Assembly (NCBI GenBank): GCA_025738555.1
Contig: JAOVFP010000002.1
Coordinates: 4,030,001-4,094,000, forward strand
DNA: 64,000 bases
DNA from: Cyathus striatus
Taxonomy: Eukaryota; Basidiomycota; Agaricomycetes; Agaricales; Nidulariaceae
Reading direction: 5' to 3'
Position numbers and translations under genes: made by a program. Positions 41,001 to 53,393 of the stretch are shown here, piece by piece (positions within the stretch are counted from its first letter, which is position 1; each line of letters starts with the position of its first letter). The notes below the pieces were generated by a model that was not told where the DNA came from, searched no databases, and worked only from the letters and a program-made list of their open reading frames with translations.

Positions 41001-44000
41001 ATGCGGAAGCATGCTGGGTTGTATGTCAAGTCTGACCAGCCAACCGTTGAGGGTTACAAATTCTTCCCACTTCTGCGCTAAAGACCTTCGCTCCCAGGGG
41101 CTTATATGACGTACCGGAACCCATGAAGCAAGCCTAGCGAAGGATATCGTTGGCAGTGAATGAGATTTGATCCCAGCTTCGATATCATCAATTCGAATAG
41201 CAAGTTTTTGTCCGAGAAAGTTGCACATAATTTGCAGAGTTTCAAGCTTGATATTCAGCTTGAACGAAAAATCTGGATTGGATAGTCGAGAACGAGCCAT
41301 GTTATCTTTCTTGCTCACAAGCCGGCGGACTGTCCTTAATGCTAACATTGTGTTATAAACGTGAGCCAGTTGAAAATCTGCCCATATATCTTTAATGTTC
41401 GCATCGACATCACATATGTAGTGGTTCGGTCCGGAAACAGCTCCATTCCGGCTTGCAAGAAAAATGCTGACTTGAGCATTGCTTGCACGAAAGAATTCCA
41501 ACGATTCGAAATCTGCATCATGGTCGGCCATAGCTGGGTCGTCAGGCTCACGATGGCTTGCGACTGCACTACGCAACATGGCTCGAGAAAAAGAAGCATT
41601 GGCGCGTGCAAAAACATCAGAAGAGGAGCCAGACTGTTTGCATGCATCAATAGCATCAGCCATCGCTTCTTGGGGCAAGTTAAGCTTGGCTCTATTTTGA
41701 TTGCAATGCTGGTCTTCACCAAATTCCACGTGTGACAGGCGTACTGCTGAGTACGCCACTGACATATCAGAGCGGAAGGCAATCCCACGACAAAGCTCAA
41801 TTTTATCTGCAGGATTAATATCCGGTGCTGTGATGAAAAAGACGCATTTTGACATAGAAACCATCACAGAAAAACCTGCGGGTGGGCGGGAGAGCGATTG
41901 AATTGGAGTAGCTACTGCTTTTTCAGAATCGGACGAAAGGGATAATAGAAACGATACTGCATCGATCACATCCGAATGCCATAACTGGACGCAGAAGGAG
42001 CTGCAGTGGAGATGACTCTGCGGAATAATAGAAGAAAGTTCTACAGATGCAACGTTAGAAACTCCAACATTTGCCGGTGCTCTTGCATTTCCAGATAGTT
42101 CCAAGATACCTAAGGAGAACAGCAATGGATTAGCCAGAAACCCAGTTTCTGAAGGATCGAGGCTTTTCCCTATGCGGGTTGGCATCAAAGGTTTGCGAAT
42201 TCGAAGTTCAGTAGGTTCAACTGCAATGGCGTATGCGCAGTTCAGCCGAGCAGGGTTTAAACCACCAGGTGTCACAGAACAAGACGTAAATGACATCGGA
42301 ATAAGGTCATAATTGGAATAAGCTGAAAAACTAAAGCCTTTGTTTCGCAGCTCCATTGCAAAAGGCTTCTTCCTGGTAGTGGCATGGGAGGTGATTCTGA
42401 CGGAAAGCGCATCGCAGCGCGCTTCAACGCTAAATCTTGGAAGAGAATACGCTGATTTCGTACTAATTGGTTCCTTTGAAGATGGAACGCCCGCGAGTGC
42501 ACGCTGCAATTCATCAAGCTGTTCTGTAAACTGAATAGATCCAACAGAGATTCGACTGGCAACGAAAGGAGCATTAGGATCTCCATCCATAAAAGGAGAA
42601 GCTATCAGCCAAGGTGCTGGATACTGCGAAGTAATGACCTGGACATTCAGGGGGCTCAGTCGTAGCAGCTGTATATCTTCTCGCTTGGAAAGGCGTTCCA
42701 GCAATATCTTCTGCACATCAAAGTTAAGTGCATAGATATCCGCGTCAAAGCATTGTTGCTTCTGACTGCGTCCAAACCATTGCCGGTGAAGCAAATCCAA
42801 CGAAGGATCACCTAACCGAGCTTCCAACGTTATGTTCCGGATAGTAGCTCTGTATGATCCCACACCACGATCTGCTGATGTCGTTAATGTAATGGTGGAT
42901 ACTGAAACGTTGACGCTTCGAAGAACGGATAATGTCGACTAAGGAAACAATTAGCTGTGTACTTAAATGCAATCGAAAGGCATACCTGATTCTGCGAATC
43001 TTTTAAGCGTGTACATCTGTTAACAAAGTAACGACGACGGGTCTTATCGAAGCCTGGTATGTAGGTTGTGAGAGCTGGAATCAGTGTTACGCATTTAAAA
43101 CTAGCCTACCGAAATAGCTCGCAGAAAGGGTGATCCAGGGGATTTAGGCGTTTCGATAGGCGAGAGATTATAGTCCAGGACTTTCGAGGGAGCTGGGGAT
43201 AATTCAAATGGAGAGAATATAGGTGAAACAGGCAATGCAGAGGACGGAAGACTCCAAGACGCTCTTGAACTCAAAAAAGAATATGAAGATTGTAAAGGAG
43301 AATCTGGATATCCGCTAGGGGATGCAGCGACGTTTGTAGCTGCGTGTTTCCTCAACGTCCCCAGAATTTTATTCACCAAATCTACTTTCACGGAACAGTC
43401 CCCAACAATCAGCTGAGACTCCAAGCTATAATCATCTATCTTTCCAGCTCTTGGATTAAAGCGAACAGATGCCGCAAAGTCAATGGATCCGGGGGACACG
43501 AAGAATGAAATACTTTTGGCTTGCGCACACGAGTCAGCGCATGCGTAGAGCGAAGGAGAGTGGAACCTACCAGATGATGATTCCTGAAGGGTGGTACCGG
43601 CTATTCCGCGAAGATTGAGTAAAATACTGGCAGTGCCATGCGCTTCGCCCCATGCACGATCCAGTGCACGTTGAAAGCTGTCTGTCATTCTCTTTCTCCA
43701 TGCTGCAACACTATAGAATGCATGTCTCTTTGAACGGTTTGAGAGATGATCGCCATCGTCCTAGTTAGTTTGACGTTCAAGGTCAGTAAAATTGAGGGAG
43801 ATATGGAGTGTAATATGGTCGATGTCAATCTTGGTACCAGGCATTTCTTCGAATGTTACTACAGTCGAATAAAAGTCGAATGACATGGATTCAGCAAGAC
43901 CAGGTAGCCAACGTATGGCGAGTCGCATGCAAGAAACGGCATACGTCCGGACGAAAGGTCGAAAATAAGGCTCGATCAAAACATAGACTGCCCATATCAG

Positions 44001-44432
44001 CTCCCAAATCCAACGTGCAAGAGGTGACGGATTGAGGTCTGCAAGGGTAAGGTTGCGTCGATGGCGAGAGACAGGAGGCGGAGTGGTCTCCACTTCAGGT
44101 TTCTTGATAACCAAAGTCAACCCCTCTACTTTGATAGCCCACTTAATCGACCCATCTGGAGAATACATAGAATAGCTGATACGGTCAGCACGCCATGTCC
44201 GAGTGCCTTGACGGAAGTAAGCTCCACGCATGGAGCGAAGACTAACGCTTCGTACGCGAAAGTGTTTGGTGCACACCGCAAAAATCCATGGACCAATATG
44301 TGTTCGGAAGAAGAGTGAAAATGACACGATTCGAATGAACCAAATGAGCAAGGCCGCCCATATACCGTCTGCTCCTCCAAAAAGAAGCAACCAAAGCGAA
44401 TTAAAAAACGCCTGGAATAGTGTCAACACCAT
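35098..44432 (-). CDS. FMP27: FMP27/Hobbit bridge-like lipid transfer protein (BLTP2 family)
   Basis: A very long minus-strand gene runs from ATG 44,432 to TGA 35,098-35,100 with many short introns; the longest exon gives about 1,000 codons (about 39,870-42,863). The N-terminus has a membrane anchor (GIWAALLIWFIRIVSFSLFF), then the repeating-beta-groove start (FRVRSVSLRSMRG, IKVEGLTLVI). Towards the middle the family signature GFWDK occurs at about 39,880-39,895, continuing after a short intron as RLVFHWQARILFHGDVRLYL, and then DGAGFVLCWQGDPELRVGY. These are Fmp27 GFWDK-domain features. Such proteins form rod-like lipid channels at contacts between the endoplasmic reticulum and plasma membrane. 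The C-terminus is basic (FSIFNRSRSQYPSSKKSG). Internal exon limits are not all resolved. The DIRS-type element ends 195 bp downstream of the stop. Confidence 0.9.
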
Positions 44433-44843
44433 TTAATGTTGCAAGACGATGGCGCTTCCAGTAGACTAGGTATAGACACGTTCAACAGCCGCGCAACACG
44501 CGATAAGAGCATTCACCGAGTATTGCGAGGGAGGAAGAAGGAAGGATAGGCAGAGGATCTGTTCAAGGGCAAGTGGTATATCTCAAGGCCCCAGCTTGAA
44601 ACAAGGTCAACATCGAGCCAGCACTGTTGACTCCCCCGGGGTCCGTGCCGCGCGTCCGCCCATCACTATTACGTAATAAAGTGATCTGATCGGAGCACTG
44701 GTTTTGTTTGCCGAGTACCGGAATGATTAACGTCGTCGGAGGCACAGTGCAATTTCAAAATATAAACTCAATTCCAAAAAAATATGGGATAAAGCTAATA
44801 GGGTATGTATTAAATTATCATCTCTACTATCCTTGGGCACAGA
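44433..44843. other. Intergenic region: FMP27 promoter and ERJ5 3' end
   Basis: This 411-bp spacer lies between two minus-strand genes. A GC-rich stretch around 44,620-44,660 is followed by AT-rich sequence near the ERJ5 stop. I see no specific motif. Confidence 0.35.
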
Positions 44844-46168
44844 TCACCGCTTTCGGACCGCCTTTCGTCTCTTTCCACCTGCTCTAGTGGCAGGTGTTCG
44901 AGTCGCCTTTTCTTTCTCGCTTGGAGTCGCCGCACCGCTGCCGGGACCTTCAGATTCCGTGACAGACGAAGCGTCATCCCCAGAGTCAACGTTAGGTTCA
45001 GTATCACCGTGAGGTTCAGGTTCTTTTCCCTTGCTTGTGACCTTCTTGAAGAGCGACTTTAAGAAGTTAATGAACCAGGTGTTGCCAATTGTTGGGTTGA
45101 TGGCGGTTGACGAATCAACCAGGTGCAATTCTCCAGCATCGAGCTGAAGGAGAAATAAGTTGACGCTCCAATACATTCAAAAGTTTGCGCCTTACAATAT
45201 ACACGCTCTGTCCTTCTACAACCATATCAAGCCATTTGGTCTCTGCATATCCATCTTCGTCTTGCGCAGCTCCGAGATTCACTCTAACCTATTCCTTTTG
45301 TCAACGGATGCGGCAATTACATGAATGGAAACAATGGCACTACCTTTCTCTGTCCAACTCCGGGCACCATCTTTGTTCCCCAAGCTGCGGTTCTAGCTGC
45401 CTGCGTGATCCTTTCGATTCTTTCTAGATCTTTCTTGTAGTTTAAGCGTTGAATTACATATTGAACCCCGGAAGTGACGATAATCAGGAAGGTGCATACA
45501 GTCTAAAGAGCACAGATGTCAGTTTCAACTGCGCCGCTAATACATGTGCACGCACGCCAAGTCCAGGTCTAAAGCGGGAATAATAATAACCAGTTCCCCT
45601 CCACTTGGGAACGCCATTTTTGTAGAAAAAGTCGTATCTAGGAGGTATTATTATAGAGATCGAGGGCAAAAAATGTTGAGAAGACACACCTCTTTCGGCT
45701 TTCCTTATTCCTAAGAATAGCGGCAACGACACCAAGTCGCGCGAACCGTTCTTGAACACCTTTCACATTGGGATTTTTGTCCGGGCTGCACATGCCATTG
45801 TTACGAGCAAAATAGGAAGGAGAAGGAAGGACACGTACTGCAACTGCATGCTCCGCTTCCTGTATGCCTTTGAAATCTCCGAGGTAGATGCAGTAGATGG
45901 TACATCGAGCCATGAATAAAACGTTGTTCCCTTTCCTTCCGAACGCTCGACAGCGCTGACTAGATCAAATATCTCGTGGTCTTCCTGCAGATGGCAGGGT
46001 GTGTTAAGAAGGATCTCACGAATATGAGAATGGAACGTCTATACAGACCTTTTCCCAACTATCGCAAATCAGCATTCAATACTGCGGGAAGAAGAAGAGA
46101 GAAAAGACGTACGCCAAAACGGCCGTTGCCAGAACGGCAAAGAACGCGACAAGAAAGAAGAGTCTCAT
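44844..46168 (-). CDS. ER membrane J-domain protein, ERJ5-like
   Basis: The start is ATG 46,168 (exon 46,113-46,168: signal/anchor [18 protein letters not shown]). A 10-nt microexon at 46,049-46,058 completes AWEK, and exon 45,839-45,984 encodes [13 protein letters not shown]...[11 protein letters not shown]. The next exon begins at 45,785, and the junction completes the J-domain HPD motif (HPDKNPNV), needed to stimulate Hsp70. [12 protein letters not shown] and [13 protein letters not shown] follow, as in ERJ5 and its fungal homologues, then a second hydrophobic segment ([15 protein letters not shown]). A cytosolic tail ends in a basic KAVRKR cluster. ERJ5 helps folding in the endoplasmic reticulum. 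The gene is divergent from RRN7 over 138 bp. Confidence 0.88.
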
Positions 46169-46306
46169 GGATGAAGAAGAGCACCTCGATTGTGCAGGTG
46201 CGGGGAGTTTTTGGGAAAGATGATGGGTCTGCCAGCGCAGGTCGGTGGCTGTGCCATGTTTACAGTTGATGGCATCTGATCGGACGCGACTTGTGCAGAA
46301 ACAGCC
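46169..46306. promoter_or_regulatory. Divergent ERJ5-RRN7 promoter
   Basis: Only 138 bp separate the start codons. The segment is GC-rich and has no TATA box. Confidence 0.5.
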
Positions 46307-48542
46307 ATGGTCCGTCGTCGCTGTCCTACCTGCGGCTCGAAACAGTGGCACAAGGAACCTTCCAGCGGCCTCATCGCCTGCAGCGAAGGCCACATTCTCC
46401 AGGTTCGCTCATCTTTGCCCTATCCGCGCTTCCATGAGAATATCTCCCTAGAACTACAGAAATGAAACCACCGAAGTGGAAGAGATGGGTCCTCATGCCA
46501 TGCGAAAACGGACCCTTAAGAGCGGGAGGAAGAAAAAGGATAAGACCAGCCAAGCTGATCCCAAACGTACGTCTATCTGTGATACCGCTAGTTCTCCATT
46601 AACCGCATTGATATCAGTTTATCACGGTGCTCGGGGGCGATATCATTACTTTCTTTGCCAACAGCTTATTCTCAGAAAGCAAATAGCCGCACTGACCAAG
46701 TTATGGGATCTGCCTTGCGAGTTTGAGGCAAGATTTTTATTTTATTTTACTTTACATTTGAGGTGTCGTTCAACGCTCATTTTCAAATTCAAGGTTGTTT
46801 GCCGCGATATATGGGCACTGCATTTAAGCCTGCTACCTAACCCGCCCCCTGATGAACCACATACATTCGCGGACGACAAGATACTTGATGAAGACACTGG
46901 TATGATCAAAACAGGATCCATGCCTACGCCTCCGTTGGACAGGCTATCGGAGGTGTCTCCTGACCCCAAAGTCAAAGAAAGTGAAGGAGAGGACGAAACA
47001 AAGGACTCTGAGGACTCTGAAATGGAGGATCTGATGCTCGAAAACTCGGAGATTTCGAGTTCTTCCGATGATGGAGAGGGCAATATGGAAGGACCGTCAA
47101 CAAGGACGGCCGTGACAAAGAAAGGGGGGAAAGGGCAACATCGATACGAGAGCCCTGCGAGCACGATCGCGGTCTTGGTCGTTGCTTGTTGGACGCTTCG
47201 ACTGCCTGTTTTATACAGGGATTTTGCTCGGTACGTTGGATTGCAAGTGACTCGCATGATGGTTTACAAAGGTTATGAAATAACAAGGGTGATTGAATCA
47301 TACGAACTGCCATACCTTGAAGCCATTCGCGTACTGCCGGACAGCATGCTGATACACCTCACCAAACAGAACAAGCAAGCTCTCTCGCCGTATGTAAGTG
47401 ATGGCCATGGTGTGGTGATGTGTGTTAGCTAATGGGAAATGCAGCATGCACCAAGGACACGATTGGTTCATGGACTGGCGTCTCGACTGGGGAAACGGCT
47501 GTATTCGAGTTACGGAGTGCTTACGCCGGAAGCCAATGGGGCGCCGATACTGTGGCGCGTGGTGAAAGCGATGGGCGGATCTCGTACGTGTGGGACGAAC
47601 GATGTGAGATGATGTGTTATTCTGATGTGTGTGCAGCGACGCTGTATGGGCTAACGAAACGGCTGTGCGACATTGTGTCGCTTCCACTGACGCTGCATGA
47701 AACGCTGGGACCTGCCCCGGCGCGAATAGGGAAGCTGAACCGGGGGCGACACAAGTACGACAGCGTAGCTCCTGAGGTGGGGATGGTGGCGGTGTGCATT
47801 ATGGTGCTGAAGATGGTGTATGGGCTGGATGGGAAGACACGGTAGGGAAAAAGGAAGCGATGGGTGGGGAATAGGATAAAGGCTAATTGATTTTTGAACA
47901 GACTTCCGAGGGGGGTGGATGATCCGGCATGGTCGCTTCCTGAAGGTGGAGAGTTCCTGAGGAGAATGACAGCGATTGGGAAGGAAGAGAGGGAGAGGGC
48001 AGAAGGGGTATTTAGCTCTGAGAATGGAATGTAGGTTGGCAGCAGGACCTGTGCGTCTAATAGGCTAACGGTGTTAGGTCGGTGGGAGATGCGAGTGACG
48101 AGATGATCGACGAGTACATTTCGTTCTGCGCGCGGGCACTGCTATCAGGTAAGCGGTATATTTATAGCAAGGACAGAGCACAGACGAAAAGAGAACAGAG
48201 GAGGAGAAGACGAAGACAGGGGGATTGGCCGAGTATTTTCCAGTGGAAATGGAGAAGGGGGACGGATGGGGCGGGGATGGGGATGGGGATGGGAAGACAG
48301 GAAAGGAAAGGATGACAGGGATGGGGGTGAGGCTGGGGCAGGGAGAAGGGAGATTAGGCACGGGAGAGGAGTACGTGATCTGGAGTTCGCGGGATGAGTA
48401 CGGGAGTGTTCCTGAGGAGTACGCGAAGGTGGTTGGACGGGGTGCGGGATGGGTGGGTGTAGAGGAGGAATACCTGGGGGGTGCAATAGAGACGTACGAG
48501 CGACGGGTGGTGCAGTGGTGGAAGAAGCAGCGCAGTAAATAA
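46307..48542 (+). CDS. RRN7: RNA polymerase I core factor subunit RRN7 (TAF1B-like)
   Basis: Exon 1 (46,307-46,402) encodes a zinc ribbon with CPTCGSKQW and LIACSEGH, spaced as in RRN7/TAF1B. After intron 46,403-46,451 comes the conserved NYRNETTEVEEMGPHAMRKR. The cyclin-like region follows (HYFLCQQLILRKQIAALTK, RDIWALHLSLLPNPP). An acidic linker rich in Glu/Asp/Ser (about 46,970-47,090) comes next, then ASTIAVLVVACWTLRLPVLYRDF, LPLTLHETLGPAPARIGKLN, and a C-terminal segment (EEYAKVVGRGAGWVGVEEEYL) closing at TAA 48,540-48,542. RRN7 is the TFIIB-like subunit that recruits Pol I to ribosomal DNA. Several introns lie in the 3' half; only the first is given exactly. Confidence 0.85.
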
Positions 48543-48757
48543 AAGACTGAAACGAATGATGAATTTCGATTATTATTAGCAGGATTCCCACATGCACGAT
48601 CAAGTTCAAGTCGACTGTTATTCCTTCCACACTTTTATCCATGTCAGCCTGATTTGAATCTCACTCTCGCTCATCCCTCTGCTCCCTTTCTCTCTACTCC
48701 CTCCCCTACTCTCCCTCTCTACTCCCTCCCCTACACTCCCACTCCCCTCCCCACCGC

Positions 48758-51341
48758 ATGCGTCGTCTCACCTCAGTCTTTGTCTCAAAGCACGACTCCC
48801 CCCGCCACTCCTCCTCCACACCACCCCTCCCCACTCCTCCGCCTCCTCCAGTGGCTCCGCCAGCCTCAGCATACGCACCCCAGACGACGACCACCCCGAC
48901 CCCCGTCTCTCCCTCCCCCCCGCACCTCCAAAACGCTCATGGAAGTCCTGGTTCGCACCAAAGCGAGCTGCCTCCCTGCGCGCCTCTCCCAAATCAACTA
49001 GCTCTAATACTAGTGTTACTTCCCCCCCGTCTCCGAAGCGAACACCGTTCAACCCTCTCCCTGTACTCCCCGTACTAACCATCGGAACCGAAGACTCTGA
49101 CCACGACTCCCCTTCTGAAGACTCTGCAGATGAACTCTTGTCTCCCCCCATCTCCCTTCCCTTCTCCTCCCCCCCCTCCTCCTCCTCCTCCTCCCCTTCT
49201 CCCTTCCTCCCCCCGCTGTCCTCCTCCCTCCCTCTTGCAAAACACAATTTATCCCTATTCACCGCAAATACCCTTGTGCCCACTCCCGTCCCTTCTCCCT
49301 TCATGCAGTACTCATCAGGGCCTCTCTTCCCTCGATCATCCAATCCCTCTGCCCTTCTGCCTCACCGCTCCACCTCCATGCTCTCTTCCATGCTCAGGAA
49401 GCGCCTGCTAAAACGATTAGAAGACCCCGCCTTGACCCTCACCCCGGCCGAGGAACGCTCTCTCTTACCGCTCACCGCACGCCCCGCTCCTGCCGTAACC
49501 CATTCCCCCACCCTGTCCCCCTTCACAGACAATGAGCCTCGTCCTGACCCTTCCACAACAAAGGTCTTTGCCGCCAGCCCCGGTCTCCGCAACTGGATTT
49601 CTCGCCCCTGTTTTGAGGATCGTCACTCCAGCGTCCTGCCTCGAGACAATGCTTTCCTTCACAGCCCCATTGCATCTGCCTTTGCCGTGGCTGCACTTGA
49701 ATACTCCGACGCGATCGATGCCATGGTAGATCCCGATTTTGACGTCTCTTCCCCCCCGTCAAACAGCGTTTCTACCGTCCCATTGCCGGAGATTGACTTC
49801 CCATCACCGGACCTCGTCAGCCCCGATCCTCCAAATGAATCTTCTTCGACGCAGCCAGGTAGCCTATCCCTTTTTTTGCTCCCACCGCATGTTCTCATTC
49901 ATTATTATTTTTCGCAGAGCCCGTCCATCCACCGTCCCCTTCCTACAAAGCGCTGTCCTCATCCCCCTTGCGCCATCAGACCCCATCCCCTCAAAATCCA
50001 CAGCCTTCCATGCCTGTTGTCAAGGTTGCCTCACCACCACCTGCAGTCAAGCGTGTAGTACGCTTTGCCGACAGCGACGATGATGAAGATGATGGAACAC
50101 CGCTTTACATTCTTCGTGCAAAGAAGAAGCGAGAGGAAAAGGCCAAGTTTCTGCGTAGAGAGCAGTTGCAACGCATGGCAGAGCAAGACAAGGAACGACG
50201 CGCGAGAGAAGAGGAGGAGCGACGTCAGAACGAAGAGTTTATCGAGCGAGAGCGAAAGCGATTGGCAAGAGAACAGGAGAAGAAGGAAAGAGACCGTCGC
50301 TTATATGCAGATGAAGTGGTAGCCGCACGACTCCGTAGGGAATCCTCCAGAGCAGGAATGGTATCCAATGCCTCTAGTACTTTGATTCCTTCTAGTTATT
50401 CCTCTGCATCTTTGGGAGATACCGAGAGTAATAGGCTTCGTGACTCCACTAAAAGGCAGTCCCACGCACCCCAACTATCGCGGAAAGAAGTCTCAGATAC
50501 CGCCCTACCCACCATATCAACGTCGCATTCTTACCTTCATCCGCAGGGTTCTTCTTCTGGTGGCTCGAGACCACCCAGTGGCGCATACTCTCCTGCTTCT
50601 GTCAGTCACTCCCGGCCTCCATCCACCTATTCCCACTCCTCGGACGAGGTGCGACAGATCGGTGTCGTCGGTGCGGGCAGCAAACGCAATTCCCTCGCCG
50701 CATCTGTCTCAAGCTCATACCGTCCCGTGCCCGAACGGTCCTGGACCATGCCTAACTGGGGCGGAAGTACGCAGAGTCTCCATGTCGTGCCTCCCGTTCC
50801 CCCTGTGCCAGATTACTTGTCCATGCCTCTGCTGCCTCCCACAGCGCCCTTTATGATGACGCAATACCCGAAGAGACAGTCCTCCCCAAGTCCTGGGTCC
50901 TCCTCCGGCTCGCGGAGAGGTGGCTCTGCCAACTCTAGCTCGGAACGCGTCAATCATCATTATCAACAGGCTCATCCGCAACAGCGACAGCATTCTCAGT
51001 CTCCTCATCACTCATCTTCACCCCATAGGCCCACCCATGAACGTCGTTCCAGCAATGACTCGCGGCGTTCGAGCATGCCCCCTATTCCGTCCCAGGGCTC
51101 GCAGTCCACAAGGTCGCGGTCTAGATCCTCTACGGTACAACCTTCTCCGCGAGGAAGAATGACACACCCGATGCAACAACAGCAGCAACAACCCAATCCT
51201 TGGACTGCATTGCCGTCGCAGCTCGGACGAGCTCCTGTTGCGATGCCGGTGAGCTCCTACAGCCATGGAAACATGGGAACGCCTAGAAATACCAGTGGTG
51301 GAACGAACCGTGGTACTCTCAGGCAATCCATGCATTCATGA
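48758..51341 (+). CDS. Ser/Pro-rich protein with a charged coiled coil, unknown function
   Basis: The clear coding frame runs from about 48,900 (PKRSWKSWFAPKRAASLRA) to TGA 51,339-51,341. An intron at 49,859-49,917 is supported by frame continuity (TQP/EPVHPP). The start is not settled: ATG 48,758 is the only nearby candidate but is in another frame, so a small 5' intron or an upstream exon must exist. The product is low in complexity, rich in Ser and Pro. Near 50,055 it has KRVVRFADSDDDEDD, followed by a coiled coil of about 75 residues (KKKREEKAKFLRREQLQRMA...RERKRLAREQEKKERDRRLY). A disordered Ser/Arg/Gln-rich tail includes a poly-Gln run. I recognise no family. Confidence 0.6.
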
Positions 51342-51948
51342 TGCAGCATGAAAACACATCCTTTATATGCAACGTATTTCTTTTTGATATTCCGCCTCAC
51401 GGCTTATGACAAGACATGCCCGTTTCTATAAAGCTTTCGCCGTTCTAATTTGTTCGTACTGTATTTTTGCATCGCTAACACACTCACTCCTATACGCTCG
51501 TTTAGTTATGATCACCTTCATCCTCCTGTCACATCTCATCCTCCAGCTTATACTCACTTATATCTCGATCACCTACTACACTGACATTCCTAATTCTACC
51601 GCATTGTGTCTCCTAGACGTGATGGACTTTGTGAAGCACATATACTTATTACACAATCGGCTCCTCTTAGCTTTCATCCCTTTTTATGGCTTTACCTTGT
51701 TTGTATTTCTTTTTATTGGACTTACTTTGACATACTTTCATATATCATTCGTCGTTCAAACATATTTTCCCCATCTCTTACATTTTTCCTTTGCCAAAGT
51801 GCCCAATAGCATTACGGAATATACATTGTTTCATTAGTTCAGTGCCCCGTTTAATGTGTAACAAAATGTAACAACACTTGGCCTGATTCACGAGGTAAGT
51901 ATGTATGTAAACTGTAGTCAGGGTCACATTGCGGCTAAAGGTAGTGTC
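51342..51948. other. T-rich intergenic stretch
   Basis: This spacer lies between convergent genes. A 143-codon open frame on the plus strand is strongly hydrophobic, but it arises from T-rich sequence. It probably contains the 3' untranslated regions of both neighbours. Confidence 0.45.
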
Positions 51949-52999
51949 TTACTGCTTCGGCATGCATTCTTGGGGCAGGGTGTCGCATGCAACAGCAGCC
52001 ACAGCCAACGGCATGGCTAATTTTTCCCAAACCCCCTCATACAGTATCTTAGTAGAGGCAGATAACCCTGCCTTGCAATCCTCGGCTAAAGTCTGCAACA
52101 ACGGCGATACCTGGTTTCGAGCAACGTAGCCGGCTAGGGAAGATATTTGCGAATTGTCAAGAGGAAACGATATTGATGATGTGTCTACATCCATGGAGTT
52201 TGGGTCAGGGATGATATTTCGCAAAGAAGCCTTAAGGTCCCCAATCTCCTTTCTAACTTCATTGCGGGACTCGAGTAGAGAAGTGAGTTTTTCACGCATC
52301 TGCTTCAAATTACGTGAATATTTTTCCAAACCGAATACCAAGCTTAGCATACACAGACCTTGATCTCCCTCGAACGTGTCGCCCTCGCCCGGGTCATCCG
52401 TTGTATGTCATTCCAATCCGATTCCAGTTGTGTTACCTGTTTCTGACACTGAAGCCGGACATTTTCGTCTGTCTTGGAGGTTACAGGAAAAGTGCGCGTG
52501 GATAAGTGCTGAGGAAGAACTTTCGCAGCAGGCTTGCAGATGTTAATGCACTGCCGTCGGACACCACTGGTAAACCACGATATGATTGAATCGGCATAAT
52601 CAATAACAGCAGGTCCATCCATCAAAGGTTGGAAACTGCTGATCTTTCCGCAGCGCACTTCGGTGAACTGGGAAAGTGCTTCGATTGTGGATGAAAGTCG
52701 GACCTGGTACGAGTATCACTGGTTAATTACTCTTTCCAGTAAAGCTCTTCAAGTACTGACACTTAATTCAGCTTTCTCTTCCCTTTCTTCCTCATCTTCG
52801 TCATTCAGCTGTCTAATATTCAACTCCAAAAATGTTGCATTTCCGAAAAGCCTTGCTTCGATCATTTAATCCCAATGTTGATACGACAAACGAGACATAC
52901 TTGCTTAGCTATCTCTTCTCGTAAATCCTGTTCTTCGTCCTCTTCTCCCTTGTCGTCGTCCGAAAATTGGGGCTCGTCAGCAGTACTAGACGTCGACAT
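51949..52999 (-). CDS. Hypothetical coiled-coil protein
   Basis: The likely start is ATG 52,999 (MSTSSTADEPQFSDDD, very acidic). Later exons read RLFGNATFLELNIRQLNDED, then RLSSTIEALSQFTEVRCGKI and YADSIISWFTSGVRRQC. A coiled-coil part follows (KTDENVRLQCQKQVTQLESD and MREKLTSLLESRNEVRKE), and then a C-terminal helix-rich segment ending in LPQECMPKQ. The joint between the first and second exon does not close in frame with a standard intron, so the gene model is incomplete there. The overall look recalls kinetochore or spindle coiled-coil subunits, but I see no decisive motif and assign no function. Confidence 0.5.
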
Positions 53000-53393
53000 G
53001 AGTGGCTAAGGGAAAATGAAGCTTGCTCAATTCGTGGCGCCTAGAAAGCGAATTTAAGTAACAGAACAATCCCAACCACCTGCCATATATTAATTCCCGA
53101 GTTATGTCACTCCACTTTGCATCTTGATGGGGAAGCCGTAATTTTTGTATATCTTTTAAGTTTTGTGGACGCCACATATGTAGCCTAAAGGCAACTCAAG
53201 TAAATATTAGCCTGTACTATTCTTCCCGCTAAGGCGGTAAAACTTGTGCTTCTTAGGTACATAGTCTTGAGTAAGTATGCTTTCGTGATGGAGGCATTCA
53301 GCATTGGCATGGATTACAAAATCTTCAAGTAGAGTACATATTGATTCCCGCACACCTTCATGGGTTGAAAAGTACAGTGCCATGTATGTCCAA
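53000..53393. other. Intergenic region between two minus-strand genes
   Basis: These 394 bases hold the promoter of the coiled-coil gene and the 3' end of the TMA17-like gene. No feature was recognised. Confidence 0.35.

Noticed and set aside
48768..49343. 191-codon minus-strand frame opposite the Ser/Pro-rich gene
   Set aside because: Its Gly/Glu-rich product is the mirror of CT-rich coding sequence, and the plus-strand frame continues convincingly through it.
51406..51837. Hydrophobic 143-codon frame that looks like a small membrane protein
   Set aside because: It lies in T-rich sequence directly after another gene. Its hydrophobicity comes from TTT/CTT/ATT codons and it has no family pattern.
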